Shown here: positions 59,257 through 59,534 of the stretch, piece after piece | Layout: each line of letters starts with the position of its first letter | Numbering within the stretch: position 1 is the first letter of the stretch | Origin: Bacteroidales bacterium | GTDB taxonomy: Bacteria; Bacteroidota; Bacteroidia; Bacteroidales; M50B96 | Length of the DNA stretch: 59,534 nt | Direction: 5' to 3' | Assembly: GCA_021740905.1 (NCBI GenBank) | Contig: JAIOYV010000041.1 | Coordinates: 1-59,534 of the forward strand | The notes under the pieces: generated by a model | Database searches by the model: none | Told to the model about the DNA's origin: nothing | What the model saw: only the letters and a program-made list of their open reading frames with translations | Translations under genes and position numbers: made by a program

Positions 59257-59534
59257 TTTCTTATATTTTTAATACTATATGAGATTCATAAAAAGCTAAA
59301 GATACTATTTAAAGTGATTATAAATAATTGACCTCATCCAAGCCGAGGCAGGCTAATTGATTAATCTAAATAACTAAGTGCAAATAAGGATATGCTATCC
59401 AGCTATTCCTAATCTGAGTAATATTAGAAACCCATTTGGGATAAGCGCATAAATTCCCTATTCAGTGGCTTACGCTACTGTCAAGATTCGTTTATGTTTG
59501 GTTTACATGTTGCCTCCTTTTTGGTTTATTTGGT
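59257..59534. other. end of window with no gene seen
   Basis: This is AT-rich DNA upstream of the SDR gene. It should contain that gene's promoter on the minus strand. I see no coding frame or strong palindrome here. Confidence 0.4.

Overview
The window is chromosomal DNA from a Bacteroidota bacterium, most likely an anaerobic, fermentative member of the Bacteroidales/Marinilabiliales side of the phylum. The signs are type IX secretion sorting domains (11406-12254, 54656-56245), -7 elements of the TAnnTTTG type, the phylum-type omega subunit, a bamD-rpoZ-coaBC-DUF4835-recN operon, and an NAD-linked [FeFe]-hydrogenase. No rRNA, tRNA or CRISPR array was seen.

Region 1 (1-11431) is a selenium-dependent molybdenum hydroxylase locus on the minus strand: a YgfK-type iron-sulfur flavoprotein, two fold-type II PLP enzymes and an Xdh, with a divergent YgfJ/MocA-like cofactor gene. 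It has been disturbed by a second xdh reduced to its last 40 or so codons, an EVE-HNH modification-dependent endonuclease gene, and a GxxExxY gene framed by 30-bp perfect inverted repeats.

Region 2 (11406-23869) is a surface glycan locus: four tandem sulfotransferases and a flippase on the minus strand, then an MBOAT acyltransferase, an SGNH-like partner and a WecE-type sugar aminotransferase on the plus strand, followed by an IS701-family element with its target duplication.

Region 3 (23870-38599) is mainly housekeeping: Fur and PurA, photolyase and lipocalin, a GPP34 protein, an M14 peptidase, the bamD-rpoZ-coaBC-DUF4835-recN operon, and a large parallel beta-helix protein.

Region 4 (38839-41286) holds duplicated Uma2 genes, a YoeB/Phd pair, and a dead copy of the antitoxin gene.

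Region 5 (41371-52392) is the most distinctive part. It is a plus-strand locus for a trimeric [FeFe]-hydrogenase (NuoE-, NuoF- and HydA-like subunits) embedded in a phosphorelay: two stand-alone receivers, a sensory [FeFe]-hydrogenase domain fused directly to a histidine kinase, a third receiver, and a receiver-histidine kinase hybrid. None of the four receivers has a DNA-binding domain. I infer a hydrogen- or redox-sensing relay that reports on or controls the adjacent enzyme. The four gaps from 45786 to 51270 carry GC-rich palindromes. Three gaps (43029-43369, 47815-48244, 50225-50596) also carry degenerate tandem repeats, sense after one gene and complementary before the next.

Region 6 (52393-59534) is accessory DNA: secreted and lipoprotein genes, repeated copies of a DUF6934-associated cassette, a fragment of the hybrid kinase, and a DUF433 antitoxin with a truncated DUF5615 toxin.

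The same intergenic architecture (short degenerate monomers in one orientation, a spacer, the same monomers in reverse) recurs across the window with at least four unrelated monomers. I know of no name for it.
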